This document shows positions 10,704 through 19,889 of a stretch of DNA of 64,000 nt, one piece after another. Within the stretch, counting starts at the first letter, position 1; every line of letters begins with the position of its first letter. Origin of the DNA: Nitrobacteraceae bacterium AZCC 2146 (GTDB taxonomy: Bacteria > Pseudomonadota > Alphaproteobacteria > Rhizobiales > Xanthobacteraceae); NCBI GenBank assembly GCA_036924855.1, contig JBAGRP010000001.1:3286001-3350000 (forward strand), read 5' to 3'. The position numbers and the translations under genes were made by a program. The notes beneath the pieces were generated by a model. That model did not search any database. It saw nothing but the letters and a program-made list of their open reading frames with translations, and was not told the DNA's origin.

Positions 10704-12329
10704 ATGTCTGATCATCGTCCCTCCGTCCCCACCGTGCGCCGCCCGCTCACCGGTCTCGGCTTGTTCTCCTGCTTGCTGCTGGCCTCGACTACCATCCACG
10801 CCGCGACGCCGAAGACCGCGTTGGTGATGGCCTGGAACATCGATGCCATCTCGACATTCGATCCCGCGCAGGTCGGCGAAGTGGTGACGAACGAGATCCT
10901 GCAAAATACTTGCGACAGCCTGGTCGATTTCGATCCGGCCGACGAACGCAAGATCATCCCGCTGTTCGCCGAGAGCTGGACGGTGTCACCGGATCGCCAG
11001 ACCATCACCTTCAAGATCCGCAAGGGCGCCAAATTCCCGTCAGGCAACACCGCCACCGCGGAAGACGTCGCGCAAAGCATGCAGCGCGTCGTCAAGCTGA
11101 ACTCCAGCAACGCCACGACGCTGACCGAATACGGATTCTCCAAGGACAACGTCGACCAGCGCATCACTGCGCCGGACGAGACCACCGTGGTCCTGAAGTT
11201 CGACAAGCCCTACCCGACCACGCTGGTGCTGCAGGCAATCGGCGCCAACCGCGTCGCCACGGTGATGGACATGAAGGTGCTGATGGCCAACCAGGTCAAC
11301 GGCGACATGGGCAACAAGTACCTCGCCACGCATACCGAGTGCATCGGGCCGTACCGGCTGGCGCAGTGGAACGCGAGCGAATCAGTGCTGCTGCAGGCCA
11401 ATGACAATTACTGGGGACCGAAGCCGACGGTGAAGCGCGTGCTGATAAAGCACGTTAGCGAAGCCGGCACGCAGCGGCTGATGGTCGGCCAGGGCGACGT
11501 CGACGTGGCGCGCGATCTGACCCCGGAAGACCTCAAGGACTTTGAGACGTCCAAGGATGTCACGATCGCCAAAGTCCTGAAGCCGCAGTTGTTCTTCTGG
11601 ACCTTCAACACCAGTGAGGGCCCGTTCGGCAACGAGAAGGTCCGCCTCGCCATGCGCTACCTGATCGACTATGACGGCCTCGGCAAGACCGTGATGACCA
11701 ATCTCGGCGTGCCGCGCGCCAGCTTCGTCCAGCTCGGCGCTGTCGGCGCCCTCGACGACAAGCAGGGCCAGCCGTTCAAGCTCGACCTCGACAAGGCCAA
11801 GGCGCTGCTGACCGAAGCAGGCTATCCCAACGGCTTCACCGCCAAGCTGATCTTCGGCACGCTGCAGCACTCGGCGCCGCTGGCGCAGAGCGTGCAGCAG
11901 AACGCCGCCAAGGTCGGCGTCACCCTGACGCTGGAGCGGATGTCCAACGCGCAGTTGTTCGCGAAAGTCCGCGGCCGCGACTACCAGAGCGCGATGCAGG
12001 CATGGCAGACCAGCGTGCCCGACGCCCACGGCAACGGCTCGCGGCTGGTCTACAACCCCGACAACCGGCCGGAAGCCAAGCTGACGCAGATTCCGGTGTG
12101 GCGCACCGGCTTCCAGTCCAAGGAGCTGAACGACAAGGTCGACGCCGCGCTGCTCGAGCCCGACGTCGCCAAACGCGACGCGCTGTATGCCGACCTGCAG
12201 AAGGAATTCATGGCGAAGGGGCCGTTCGCGATCATGTTCCAGATGTACAATATCGCCGTGGTCCGCAACGACGTGAAGAACTGGACCTGGAACGGCTTCC
12301 GTACCTACTACGTCCCCGTCACCAAGTAG
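10704..12329 (+). CDS. Dipeptide-type ABC importer, substrate-binding protein
   Basis: This 541-residue periplasmic binding protein of the bacterial solute-binding family 5 has a signal peptide ending around HAATPK (residues 31-36). Family blocks include FDPAQVGEVVTNEI, the PLFAESWTVSPD block and FKIRKGAKFPSGNTATAEDV. AGAGGA precedes the ATG. It captures the ligand and hands it to the permeases directly downstream. Family 5 proteins bind peptides, opines, nickel chelates or sugars, so the ligand cannot be read from sequence. The adjacent M20 hydrolase suggests an N-acyl amino acid or small peptide. Confidence 0.93.
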   Translation: MSDHRPSVPTVRRPLTGLGLFSCLLLASTTIHAATPKTALVMAWNIDAISTFDPAQVGEVVTNEILQNTCDSLVDFDPADERKIIPLFAESWTVSPDRQTITFKIRKGAKFPSGNTATAEDVAQSMQRVVKLNSSNATTLTEYGFSKDNVDQRITAPDETTVVLKFDKPYPTTLVLQAIGANRVATVMDMKVLMANQVNGDMGNKYLATHTECIGPYRLAQWNASESVLLQANDNYWGPKPTVKRVLIKHVSEAGTQRLMVGQGDVDVARDLTPEDLKDFETSKDVTIAKVLKPQLFFWTFNTSEGPFGNEKVRLAMRYLIDYDGLGKTVMTNLGVPRASFVQLGAVGALDDKQGQPFKLDLDKAKALLTEAGYPNGFTAKLIFGTLQHSAPLAQSVQQNAAKVGVTLTLERMSNAQLFAKVRGRDYQSAMQAWQTSVPDAHGNGSRLVYNPDNRPEAKLTQIPVWRTGFQSKELNDKVDAALLEPDVAKRDALYADLQKEFMAKGPFAIMFQMYNIAVVRNDVKNWTWNGFRTYYVPVTK

Positions 12330-12339
12330 CAGCGGCAAC

Positions 12340-13413
12340 ATGACCGATGCAGCCGGCCTGATGTCGCGCCCATCCCGGGCCTTGGATCGCCAGCGCAAGC
12401 TGCTGACCCTGGCCCGGGCGATCGGCAACGGCGCCGTCTCCGTGGCGGCGACGCTGCTCGGGCTGGCGGCGCTGACCTTCTTCATCGGCCACCTGCTGCC
12501 GCTCGACCCGGTGATCGCCGTGCTCGGCCCCAACGCCACCCACGATGCCTATGTGGCGATGTACAAGCAGCTCGGACTCGACCAGCCGCTGTGGAAGCAG
12601 TTTGCGGTCTATCTCGGCCATCTCGTGCAGTTCGATTTCGGCAATGCCCTGACCACCGGCCGCCCGGTCGCCACCGACATCGCCCGCGTGTTTCCGGCGA
12701 CACTTGAACTGGCCAGCGTCGCCATTTTGATCGGCACCGGGCTCGGCATCCCCGCCGGCGTGCTGTCGGCGATGTATCGCGGTTCGCCGCTCGATCACAT
12801 CGTGCGCTTCGTCGGCCTGCTCGGCTATTCGACGCCGCATTTCTGGCTCGGCCTGATGGGCCTCTCGCTGTTCTACGCCACGCTCGGCTGGATCGGCGGC
12901 CCCGGCCGCATCGACACGATGTACGAACTCGACCTCGAGCCGCGCACGGGATTCTACCTCGTCGATGCCGCACTCACCGGCGATTGGGCCCTGTTCAGGG
13001 ATGTGTTCAGCCACATCGTACTGCCCGCCTCGATCCTCGGCTTCACCGCCCTGACTTACATCAGCCGCATGACGCGCAGCTTCATGATCGAGCAGCTCAG
13101 CCAGGAATATGTGGTGACGGCGCGGGTCAAGGGACTGTCCTGGGCCCGCACCGTCTGGGTCCACGCCTTTCGCAACGTCGCGGTGCAGGTCGTTACCGTC
13201 GTGGCGCTGTCTTACGCCTTCCTGCTGGAGGGCGCGGTGCTGACCGAGACGGTGTTCGCCTGGCCCGGTTTCGGGCGCTACCTGACCAACGCTCTGCTCG
13301 CCGGCGATATGAACGCCGTCGTCGGCTGCACGGTGCTGATCGGCGTGATCTTCATCCTACTGAATATGGTCTGCGATCTGCTGTACCGGGTCTTCGACCC
13401 CAGAACCCGCTGA
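12340..13413 (+). CDS. Dipeptide-type ABC importer permease (DppB-like)
   Basis: This 357-residue integral membrane protein starts 10 bp after the binding-protein stop. It has the DppB/OppB layout: a first membrane helix near residues 30-50, a periplasmic loop with DPLD-like content (HLLPLDPVIAVLG), and five further helices. The coupling motif EYVVTARVKGLSWARTVWVH, about residue 250, is where the ATPase docks. It pairs with the next gene to form the transmembrane channel. The N-terminal cytoplasmic extension of about 25 residues is slightly long for the family. Confidence 0.93.
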   Translation: MTDAAGLMSRPSRALDRQRKLLTLARAIGNGAVSVAATLLGLAALTFFIGHLLPLDPVIAVLGPNATHDAYVAMYKQLGLDQPLWKQFAVYLGHLVQFDFGNALTTGRPVATDIARVFPATLELASVAILIGTGLGIPAGVLSAMYRGSPLDHIVRFVGLLGYSTPHFWLGLMGLSLFYATLGWIGGPGRIDTMYELDLEPRTGFYLVDAALTGDWALFRDVFSHIVLPASILGFTALTYISRMTRSFMIEQLSQEYVVTARVKGLSWARTVWVHAFRNVAVQVVTVVALSYAFLLEGAVLTETVFAWPGFGRYLTNALLAGDMNAVVGCTVLIGVIFILLNMVCDLLYRVFDPRTR

Positions 13414-13420
13414 GACGCCC

Positions 13421-14338
13421 ATGGCAGACACAACCTCACGTGCCGTTTCGCTGTCGGCCTGGCTCAGGGAGCCAATCCCCACCTCGTCGTGGCAGGCGCG
13501 AGCGCAGCAACTGTTTCTGTCGTGGCGGGCGCTGCGCTCCAATCCGTCGGTGATGTTTGGCGGCACGGTCATCATCACGGTGGCGCTCATCGCCATCTTC
13601 GCGCCGCTGGTCGCAACGCACGACATCTACGCGCAGGACCTGTCGATCCGGCTGCAGAAGCCGTCGGCGGCGCATTGGCTCGGCACCGACGAACTCGGCC
13701 GCGACGTGTTCAGCCGGCTGGTGTTCGGCGCAAGGATCACGCTCTACATCGCCGGCCTGACGGCGCTCATCGCCGCGCCCATCGGCCTTATCGTCGGAAC
13801 GACGGCGGGCTATATCGGCGGCTGGGTCGACACGGTCCTGATGCGGATCGTCGATGTCTTCCTGGCCTTTCCGAGCCTCATTCTGGCCCTCGCCTTCGTC
13901 GCGGCGCTCGGCCCGGGCATCGACAACGCCATCATCGCCATTTCACTCGCTGCCTGGCCGCCCATCGCCCGGCTGGCCCGCGCCGAGACGCTGTCGATCC
14001 GCAAGTCGGACTACATCGCCGCGGTGCGGTTGCAGAAGGCGTCGAGCCTCCGCATCATATTTAGCCACATCATGCCGATGTGCATTCCGTCGGTGGTAGT
14101 GCGCGTCACCCTCAACATGGCCGCGATCATCCTGACCGCGGCGGGCCTCGGTTTTCTCGGGCTCGGCGCACAACCACCCAGCCCGGAATGGGGCACCATG
14201 CTGTCGTCAGCGCGCGAGTACATATTCACCAACGGCTTGATTGCCGCGATCCCGGGCACGGCGATCCTGACCGTCAGCCTCGCCTTCAACCTGCTCGGCG
14301 ATGGGCTGCGCGACACAATGGATCCGCGTCATGGTTGA
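13421..14338 (+). CDS. Dipeptide-type ABC importer permease (DppC-like)
   Basis: This 305-residue membrane protein is the second permease, 7 bp after the first. It contains the DppC-type N-terminal helix, the conserved HWLGTDELGRDVFSRLVFGA block near residue 87, and the docking region ETLSIRKSDYIAAVRLQKAS. The last codons overlap the start of the next ATPase gene, which indicates translational coupling. Confidence 0.93.
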   Translation: MADTTSRAVSLSAWLREPIPTSSWQARAQQLFLSWRALRSNPSVMFGGTVIITVALIAIFAPLVATHDIYAQDLSIRLQKPSAAHWLGTDELGRDVFSRLVFGARITLYIAGLTALIAAPIGLIVGTTAGYIGGWVDTVLMRIVDVFLAFPSLILALAFVAALGPGIDNAIIAISLAAWPPIARLARAETLSIRKSDYIAAVRLQKASSLRIIFSHIMPMCIPSVVVRVTLNMAAIILTAAGLGFLGLGAQPPSPEWGTMLSSAREYIFTNGLIAAIPGTAILTVSLAFNLLGDGLRDTMDPRHG

Positions 14339-15194
14339 ACCGCTGCTCCAGGTCGACGACCTCAACATCTCGTTCCACGGCGGCCGCAGCGTGACCCACG
14401 CGGTGCGCGGCATCTCGTTTGCGGTCAGCCGCGAGAAGGTCGGCATCGTCGGCGAATCCGGATCGGGCAAGTCGCAGACCGGCCGCTCGATCCTGCGGCT
14501 GACACCGAAAGGAGCGCAGATCACCGCGAAGAAGCTCAGCTTCGACGGCATCGACCTGCTCGCCGCCAGCGAGCCGGAAATGCGAAAAATCCGCGGCAAG
14601 CGGATCTCGATGATCTTGCAGGATCCGAAATTCTCACTGAACCCCTTGATGCGCGTCGGCCATCAGATCATGGAGGCCTATCGGGTGCACACCCGCGCCA
14701 GCAAGGTCGAGGCCCGCGACAAAGCGATGGCGATGCTGGAGGCGGTCAATATCCGCAATCCGGCGCGCGTCTTCGAACTTCTGCCGCACGAAGTCTCGGG
14801 CGGCATGGGCCAACGCATCATGATCGCGATGATGCTGATCCTCGAGCCCGACCTGATCATCGCCGACGAGCCGACCTCGGCGCTCGACGTCACCGTGCGC
14901 CGCCAGGTGCTGACCATTCTCGATGAACTGGTCACCCGCCGCGGCGCCGGGCTGATGTTCATCAGCCACGACCTCAACCTGGTCGCCGACTTCTGCGACC
15001 GCGTGCTGGTGATGTATGCCGGCCGCATCGTCGAGGACATTGCGGCGCGCGACCTCAAGCACGCCCAGCATCCCTATACGCGCGCGCTAATTGACAGCAT
15101 GCCGCGCCTCGACCGACCGGTGGACATGCTCGCCGTGCCACAGCGCGATCCGGCCTGGCTCACCGGGCCGACGATCCGCGGATCGTCCACATGA
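14331..15194 (+). CDS. Dipeptide-type ABC importer ATPase (DppD-like)
   Basis: This 287-residue ATPase starts at the ATG overlapping the permease stop by 8 bp; a longer frame from 14301 lies inside the permease gene. It has Walker A GESGSGKSQTGRS, a Q-loop ILQDPKFSLNPLMRVG, a signature EVSGGMGQRIMIAMML with Gly-Met where Gly-Gln is usual, Walker B LIIADEPTSALDV and the H-loop FISHDLNLV. A shortened C-terminal oligopeptide-family tail follows. It powers import together with the next ATPase. Confidence 0.93.
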   Translation: MVEPLLQVDDLNISFHGGRSVTHAVRGISFAVSREKVGIVGESGSGKSQTGRSILRLTPKGAQITAKKLSFDGIDLLAASEPEMRKIRGKRISMILQDPKFSLNPLMRVGHQIMEAYRVHTRASKVEARDKAMAMLEAVNIRNPARVFELLPHEVSGGMGQRIMIAMMLILEPDLIIADEPTSALDVTVRRQVLTILDELVTRRGAGLMFISHDLNLVADFCDRVLVMYAGRIVEDIAARDLKHAQHPYTRALIDSMPRLDRPVDMLAVPQRDPAWLTGPTIRGSST

Positions 15195-15976
15195 TGCCGT
15201 CGCAGACACTCGCGAAGGATCGCATCCTCGAAACGGTCGGGCTGCATGTGAGTTTCGGGAGCGGGCTGCTGTCCACCGTCGCCGTCGACGACGTGTCGTT
15301 CGCCATCGGGCGCGGCGAAGCTTTCGGGCTGATCGGTGAATCGGGCTGTGGCAAGTCGACGATCCTGCGCACGATCGCCGGACTGGTCGAGAGTTACGAC
15401 GGCTCGCTGCTGTTCGCCAACAAGGAGCTTCCGCAGAAGCGCGACAAAGATTTCTTCCGCAAGGTTCAGATGGTGTTCCAGGATCCCTATGGCTCGCTGC
15501 ATCCGCGCAAGATGGTGGACAGCGTGCTCGCCGAACCGCTGGCGATCCACGGCTTCGACAATCCGCGCAAGCGCATCGACGCGGTGCTGGAAGCCGTCGG
15601 CCTCGGGCCGGCATTCCGGTTTCGCTATCCGCACGAACTGTCCGGCGGCCAGCGTCAGCGCGTGGCGATTGCCCGCGCGCTGGTCATCGAGCCCGAAGTG
15701 CTGTTGCTGGACGAACCAACCTCGGCGCTCGACGTCTCGGTCCAGGCGGAGATCCTCAACCTTCTGAAGTCGCTGCGCCGGGAGCGGCAGGTCACCTATT
15801 TCATGGTCAGCCACGATATCGCGGTCATCACCCATTTGTGCGACCGCATCGCGGTTATGGCCGAAGGCCGCATCATCGAGGAGATGACTGCGGACGATGT
15901 CCGCGCCGGCCGCGCCCGCGAGTCCTATACCCGCGCCTTCCTCGAAGCGAGTGCCGGCTATGTCTCCGCGTCCTGA
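15191..15976 (+). CDS. Dipeptide-type ABC importer ATPase (DppF-like)
   Basis: This 261-residue second ATPase has an ATGATG start overlapping the previous stop. Motifs are complete: Walker A GESGCGKSTILRT, Q-loop MVFQDPYGSLHPRK, signature ELSGGQRQRVAIARAL, Walker B VLLLDEPTSALDVSVQ and H-loop MVSHDIAV. The protein is shorter than most DppF proteins because the C-terminal extension is reduced. It forms the ATPase heterodimer with the preceding subunit. Confidence 0.93.
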   Translation: MMPSQTLAKDRILETVGLHVSFGSGLLSTVAVDDVSFAIGRGEAFGLIGESGCGKSTILRTIAGLVESYDGSLLFANKELPQKRDKDFFRKVQMVFQDPYGSLHPRKMVDSVLAEPLAIHGFDNPRKRIDAVLEAVGLGPAFRFRYPHELSGGQRQRVAIARALVIEPEVLLLDEPTSALDVSVQAEILNLLKSLRRERQVTYFMVSHDIAVITHLCDRIAVMAEGRIIEEMTADDVRAGRARESYTRAFLEASAGYVSAS

Positions 15977-17027
15977 CGAACGATTCATCATGGCGACCGA
16001 CCTTCCCATCGACGAGGCCCGTCAGGACGAGTGGTGGCCCTCGTCCTCGTGGGCGATGATCGACGACATCGCCGCGGCCGGCTGGTCGCTCGAACGGCTG
16101 AACGACGCATTCCACTATGCCGACACCATCGCCACCGACGCGGTGATGATCGTGCAGGGTGGGCGCGAAGTCGCGAGCTGGGGCGATATCACCCGGCGCT
16201 TCAATTGCCATTCGATCCGCAAGAGTTTCCTTTCGGCGCTGATAGGCCCCTATGTCGAAGACGGCACAATCGATTTGTCCCTCACACTGGCCGCGCTCGA
16301 CATCGACGACGTCGAAGGGCTGAGCCCGATCGAGAAGCAGGCGACAATCTACGATTTGCTGACCGCGCGATCGGGCATCTATCACCCGGCTGGCTACGAG
16401 ACGTCATGGATGCGCTCGATCAAGCCGAAGCGGCACTCGCAGCCACCCGGCACCACGTGGTGCTACAGCAACTGGGACTTCAACGCGCTCGGCACGATCT
16501 TCACCCGGCTCACCGGTCGCGGCATCCACGAGGCGTTCCGCGACGCCATCGCGCGGCCGCTCGGCATGGAGGATTTTCGCCACGACGAGGAGCACAAGGA
16601 CGGCTGGATGGTGCCGGATACGTGCTCACAGCATCCCGCCTATCCGTTCGCGATGTCGACGCGCGACCTCGCCCGTTTCGGCCTGATGTTCCTGCGCGAT
16701 GGGCGCTGGGGCATGCGGCAAGTCATCTCCGCCGACTGGGTGGCGACGAGCGTTCTGCCCTATTCCGACGCCGGCGCGCGCGGCGCCTATGGATACATGT
16801 GGTGGCTAGCAAAGGCCGGCACAGGCTTTCCGGGAGTCGTGCAGCCCGAAGGCAGCTTTTCGGCGCAGGGCGCTGGCGGGCATTTCCTCGTCGTCATCCC
16901 GCCGCTCGACCTCGTCATCGTCCATCGCGTCAACACCGGCGTACCCGATCGCCTCGTCGACCGCTTCCAATTCGGCAAGCTGCTTCGCCTCATCCTCGAC
17001 GCCCGCCATGCCGTGACCCCGCGCTGA
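15960..17027 (+). CDS. Serine hydrolase, class C beta-lactamase/esterase fold
   Basis: This 355-residue protein runs from the ATG at 15960, which overlaps the ATPase stop by 17 bp; the ATG at 15990 is an alternative. The penicillin-binding-like active site is present: SIRK (Ser85, Lys88), YSN in TTWCYSNWDF, and a C-terminal GAGGH in place of KTG. No signal peptide is seen, so it is probably cytoplasmic and more likely an esterase or amidase than a beta-lactamase. Its place at the end of the importer genes suggests it attacks the imported compound, perhaps an ester or lactam bond complementary to the M20 enzyme. Confidence 0.85.
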   Translation: MSPRPDERFIMATDLPIDEARQDEWWPSSSWAMIDDIAAAGWSLERLNDAFHYADTIATDAVMIVQGGREVASWGDITRRFNCHSIRKSFLSALIGPYVEDGTIDLSLTLAALDIDDVEGLSPIEKQATIYDLLTARSGIYHPAGYETSWMRSIKPKRHSQPPGTTWCYSNWDFNALGTIFTRLTGRGIHEAFRDAIARPLGMEDFRHDEEHKDGWMVPDTCSQHPAYPFAMSTRDLARFGLMFLRDGRWGMRQVISADWVATSVLPYSDAGARGAYGYMWWLAKAGTGFPGVVQPEGSFSAQGAGGHFLVVIPPLDLVIVHRVNTGVPDRLVDRFQFGKLLRLILDARHAVTPR

Positions 17028-17057
17028 TGTCGCAACGCCGAACCGCGGACATTTGCC

Positions 17058-17099
17058 AAGGCCTTCACGTCAAGGCCTTGACGTCATGGCCTTCACTTC
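17058..17099. repeat. Three tandem 14-bp units upstream of MmgE/PrpD
   Basis: The gap between the serine hydrolase and the MmgE/PrpD gene holds three adjacent 14-bp units: AAGGCCTTCACGTC, AAGGCCTTGACGTC and ATGGCCTTCACTTC. They end 12 bp before the next start codon, just upstream of its ribosome site. This could be a small slippage array or a binding site; no function is evident. Confidence 0.8.
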
Positions 17100-17111
17100 C
17101 CGGAGACAGAT

Positions 17112-18470
17112 ATGACCAGCATTATCGAGACCATCGCGGAGTGGAGCCATTCGGCCAGCGCATTTTCCCCGCTCGCCCGCCGACGCGCCATCGACGCGAT
17201 CGCCGATACTATCGGCTGCATGGTCGCCGGCGTCGATGACTTTTCGACCCGGGCTGTGCGGCGCGCTGTCGGAGCGCAGATTTCAGCTTCGGGCGGCGAA
17301 AGCCCGGTGATCGGCGGCGGACGGGCGCCCGCAGCGATCGCGGCGCTGGTCAACGGCACCGCCGCACACGCGCTCGACTATGACGACAACTTCCATCCCG
17401 CGATCAGCCACGCTTCGGCGGTACTTGTCCCGGCGCTGCTCGCCTCCGCCTCGTCGATGAACATCAACGGGCGGGCACTGGTCGATGCCTATCTCGTCGG
17501 GTTGGAGGCTCAGGCCGCCATCGGCATCGGCGTCAATCCCTCGCACTACACTGTCGGCTGGCATTCGACATCGACCTGCGGCGCGATCGGCACCGCGGCG
17601 GGCGTCTCCCGGCTCATCGGCCTCGACGCCGCCACCATGGCGCGGGCGATGAGCATGGCGGTCAGCCTGGCGTCCGGGATCAAGGGCCAGTTCGGCACGC
17701 CGGCCAAGCCGTTCCACGCCGGCATGGCGGCGCGCAACGCAGTCGAGGCGGCCGCATTCGGCAGCGCCGGCCTGACCGGGCGCCTCGATATCCTGGAGGC
17801 CGCGCAAGGCTTCCGCGATCTGTTCGGAGGCCCTGACGCCAGCGGTTGGGACGCACTGACGCTCGGGCAGCCGCTGGCGATCGAAAGCGCCGGCGTAATC
17901 CCGAAGCGACATCCGTGTTGCGGCTCCACGCACTACGTCGTCGACATGGTGCTCGAACTCCGGGCCATCCACGGCTTCACCGCCGCCGACGTCGCCGCGC
18001 TCGATTGTCTCGTCGGCATCGCCAATGCGCGCAACCTTTGCTACCCCGATCCGCAAGATGAAATGCAGGCGCGGTTTTCCATGCATTATTGCGTGGCGCT
18101 GGCATTGTCGCAGGACCGGATCGGCCTCGCCGATTTCACGCCCGCGCAGATCGCCCGGCCCGAAATCCGCCGGCTGCTGACGTTCACCACCATGACGGCG
18201 CGCAGCCGCGAAGAGGAACTGGCGACAAAGGGCGACCGACTTCCGCACAAGGTCGTCATCCGGCTGAACAACGGTACCGAACTGAAGGCCGAGCGGCTGC
18301 ATGCCAAGGGCAGCATGGCCGATCCGTTCGACGACGCCGATCGCGTCGCCAAGTTCGCCGATTGCTGCGCCGCGCGGCTCGGCGTCGACGCGACGGCGGA
18401 GCTCTACGGCGTCCTTAGCCGGCTGGACGAGCAGCCCAATCTCGATTTCCTCGCGCCAGTGTTCGTCTGA
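17112..18470 (+). CDS. MmgE/PrpD family protein
   Basis: This 452-residue protein belongs to the MmgE/PrpD superfamily, which includes 2-methylcitrate dehydratase, iminodisuccinate epimerase-like enzymes and cis-aconitate decarboxylase. Recognisable blocks are the N-terminal DAIADTIGCMVAGV, NGTAAHALDYDDNF, the PAKPFHAGMAARN active-site region near residue 200, and KRHPCCGSTHYVVD near residue 265. No other propionate-cycle gene is near, so methylcitrate dehydratase is unlikely. It more probably acts late in catabolism of the compound imported by the upstream operon, as a lyase or isomerase. GGAGACAG precedes the start. Confidence 0.85.
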   Translation: MTSIIETIAEWSHSASAFSPLARRRAIDAIADTIGCMVAGVDDFSTRAVRRAVGAQISASGGESPVIGGGRAPAAIAALVNGTAAHALDYDDNFHPAISHASAVLVPALLASASSMNINGRALVDAYLVGLEAQAAIGIGVNPSHYTVGWHSTSTCGAIGTAAGVSRLIGLDAATMARAMSMAVSLASGIKGQFGTPAKPFHAGMAARNAVEAAAFGSAGLTGRLDILEAAQGFRDLFGGPDASGWDALTLGQPLAIESAGVIPKRHPCCGSTHYVVDMVLELRAIHGFTAADVAALDCLVGIANARNLCYPDPQDEMQARFSMHYCVALALSQDRIGLADFTPAQIARPEIRRLLTFTTMTARSREEELATKGDRLPHKVVIRLNNGTELKAERLHAKGSMADPFDDADRVAKFADCCAARLGVDATAELYGVLSRLDEQPNLDFLAPVFV

Positions 18471-18474
18471 CGCT

Positions 18475-19419
18475 TCAGGCCGCGCCGGCAAGGTGCAGCG
18501 TTGGATGGTTTTCGATGCGCTGGTCGGCGTCGTCGATGGCTGCCCAGAACCGCTCGACCGCCGGCCGGCAGCGGGCACTCGCGCGGTAGAGCCGAATTTC
18601 GGTGGGCAGATGCCACGACGCATCGCCCGCAGCCACCAACTGGCCGGATTTCAATTCGTCCGCGACGAGGCTCTCGGGGATCCAGCCGACGCCACACCCG
18701 GCGAGTGCCATCGCCTTCAGACCGGCGGACATCGCGTTCTCGTAAACCGTAGTCAATGGCAGCGGCCGTTCCGCCAGCAGCTTGACCAGCCCTCGCCCGA
18801 AAAACGAGCACGTCCCGTAGCTGAGATAGGAGATCGCCGGCCCGGAGGTGTGGAGAGCATGGACGGGGTTGCCATTGGCATCGGGAACCGAAACCGGAAT
18901 GGCCGCTTCGGTGCCAAGACAGCGGTGCGCGAAGCGCTCGGGATCGATGTGGGTCGGAACGTTCGGATGGGCGTAGGTCAGGAAAAAGTCGCTCTCGCCG
19001 TCGAGCAGCATTGCGACTTTGCCCGCAAAGCTCGAGCGCTGGTCGCCGAACCGGGTCTTAAATAAATGGCCGCGGCCCTCCAGTCGTCGAATCCAGTCCG
19101 GGAAGAAGGTCAGCGCCAGCGTGTTCAGCGTGGCAAATGTCAGCACCTCGGCGGTGATGGCGTGCTGATGCCGGATGTCGCGCCGCGCGCCCTGGATGAG
19201 CCCGATCATTTCCTCCGCCTTGGGCAGGAACGCCTTGCCCTCTGCGGTGACACGGACCGGATAGGTGCTGCGATCGAACAGGGGAACGCAGAGCCAGTTC
19301 TCCAGTTGTCGTATGCGTCGGCTCAGCCCCGACTGGGTGACGTTGCGTTCATGGGCCGAGCGCGAGAAACTCTGTGTCGCTGCGAGGCTCAGGAAATCTT
19401 CGAGCCACTTCAACTCCAT
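18475..19419 (-). CDS. LysR-family transcriptional regulator
   Basis: This is a 314-residue LysR protein. The ATG at 19419 has GGAG eight bases upstream and begins MELKWLEDFLSLA; the longer frame to 19452 is not needed. The winged helix-turn-helix lies in residues 1-60 (HERNVTQSGLSRRIRQLE), and the rest is the LysR substrate domain. It is convergent with MmgE/PrpD, with stop codons 4 bp apart, so it may regulate the import operon, although LysR genes more often sit divergent to their targets. Confidence 0.9.
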   Translation of the reverse strand: MELKWLEDFLSLAATQSFSRSAHERNVTQSGLSRRIRQLENWLCVPLFDRSTYPVRVTAEGKAFLPKAEEMIGLIQGARRDIRHQHAITAEVLTFATLNTLALTFFPDWIRRLEGRGHLFKTRFGDQRSSFAGKVAMLLDGESDFFLTYAHPNVPTHIDPERFAHRCLGTEAAIPVSVPDANGNPVHALHTSGPAISYLSYGTCSFFGRGLVKLLAERPLPLTTVYENAMSAGLKAMALAGCGVGWIPESLVADELKSGQLVAAGDASWHLPTEIRLYRASARCRPAVERFWAAIDDADQRIENHPTLHLAGAA

Positions 19420-19571
19420 GACTTCCACTCCATGACGACCTCTTCTCTCCAATTCCCGGCGCGGCGGGATCGCGGCGGTGAGCCTGCCTTTCGCTTCTGC
19501 AAGAGACGCGCCACTCGTGGGCGCGCGACGGGGTGCGCCTGCGTGCCGCCGATCCGAGATCGGGATTGCCC

Positions 19572-19838
19572 TCAGTGAATGATCTGCTCGAGGAACAACT
19601 TGGCGCGCTCGGATTTCGGATGATCAAAGAAACTGTCCGGCTTGCCCCACTCGAGAATTCGTCCTTCATTCATGAAGACAATCCGGTCTGTCACCGCGCG
19701 CGCAAAACCCATCTCATGGATGACACACAGTATGGTCATCCCTCCTCGGCGAGCTTCTTCATGGTCTTCATGCACTTCCTCACCATTTCGCGGATCAAAC
19801 GATAACGTAGGCTCGTCAAACAGCATCACCATCGGCAC
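19572..19838 (-). pseudogene. Decayed GlnQ-like amino acid ABC ATPase, C-terminal third
   Basis: The minus strand encodes MLFDEPTLSFDP (Walker B), VIHEMGFARAVTDRIVFMNE (H-loop region) and a normal C-terminus LFLEQIIH, as in polar amino acid importers. Between them the reading frame is wrong for about 17 codons. The neighbouring frame there reads EMVRKCMKTMKKLAEEG, which is the expected sequence, so two compensating frameshifts have occurred. Walker A and the signature motif are gone. It lies between the LysR gene and the hydantoinase operon and is a dead remnant. Confidence 0.8.
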
Positions 19839-19889
19839 GCACCGCCGCCCACATCGCGGTCCTGTGCCAGAAGGATGGATTGCTCCGAT

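Noticed and set aside
15960..17027. Beta-lactamase giving antibiotic resistance
   Set aside because: There is no signal peptide and it lies inside a catabolic operon; the fold is shared by many esterases and amidases.
17112..18470. 2-methylcitrate dehydratase of the propionate cycle
   Set aside because: No prpB, prpC or prpE is nearby, and the MmgE/PrpD family is functionally broad.
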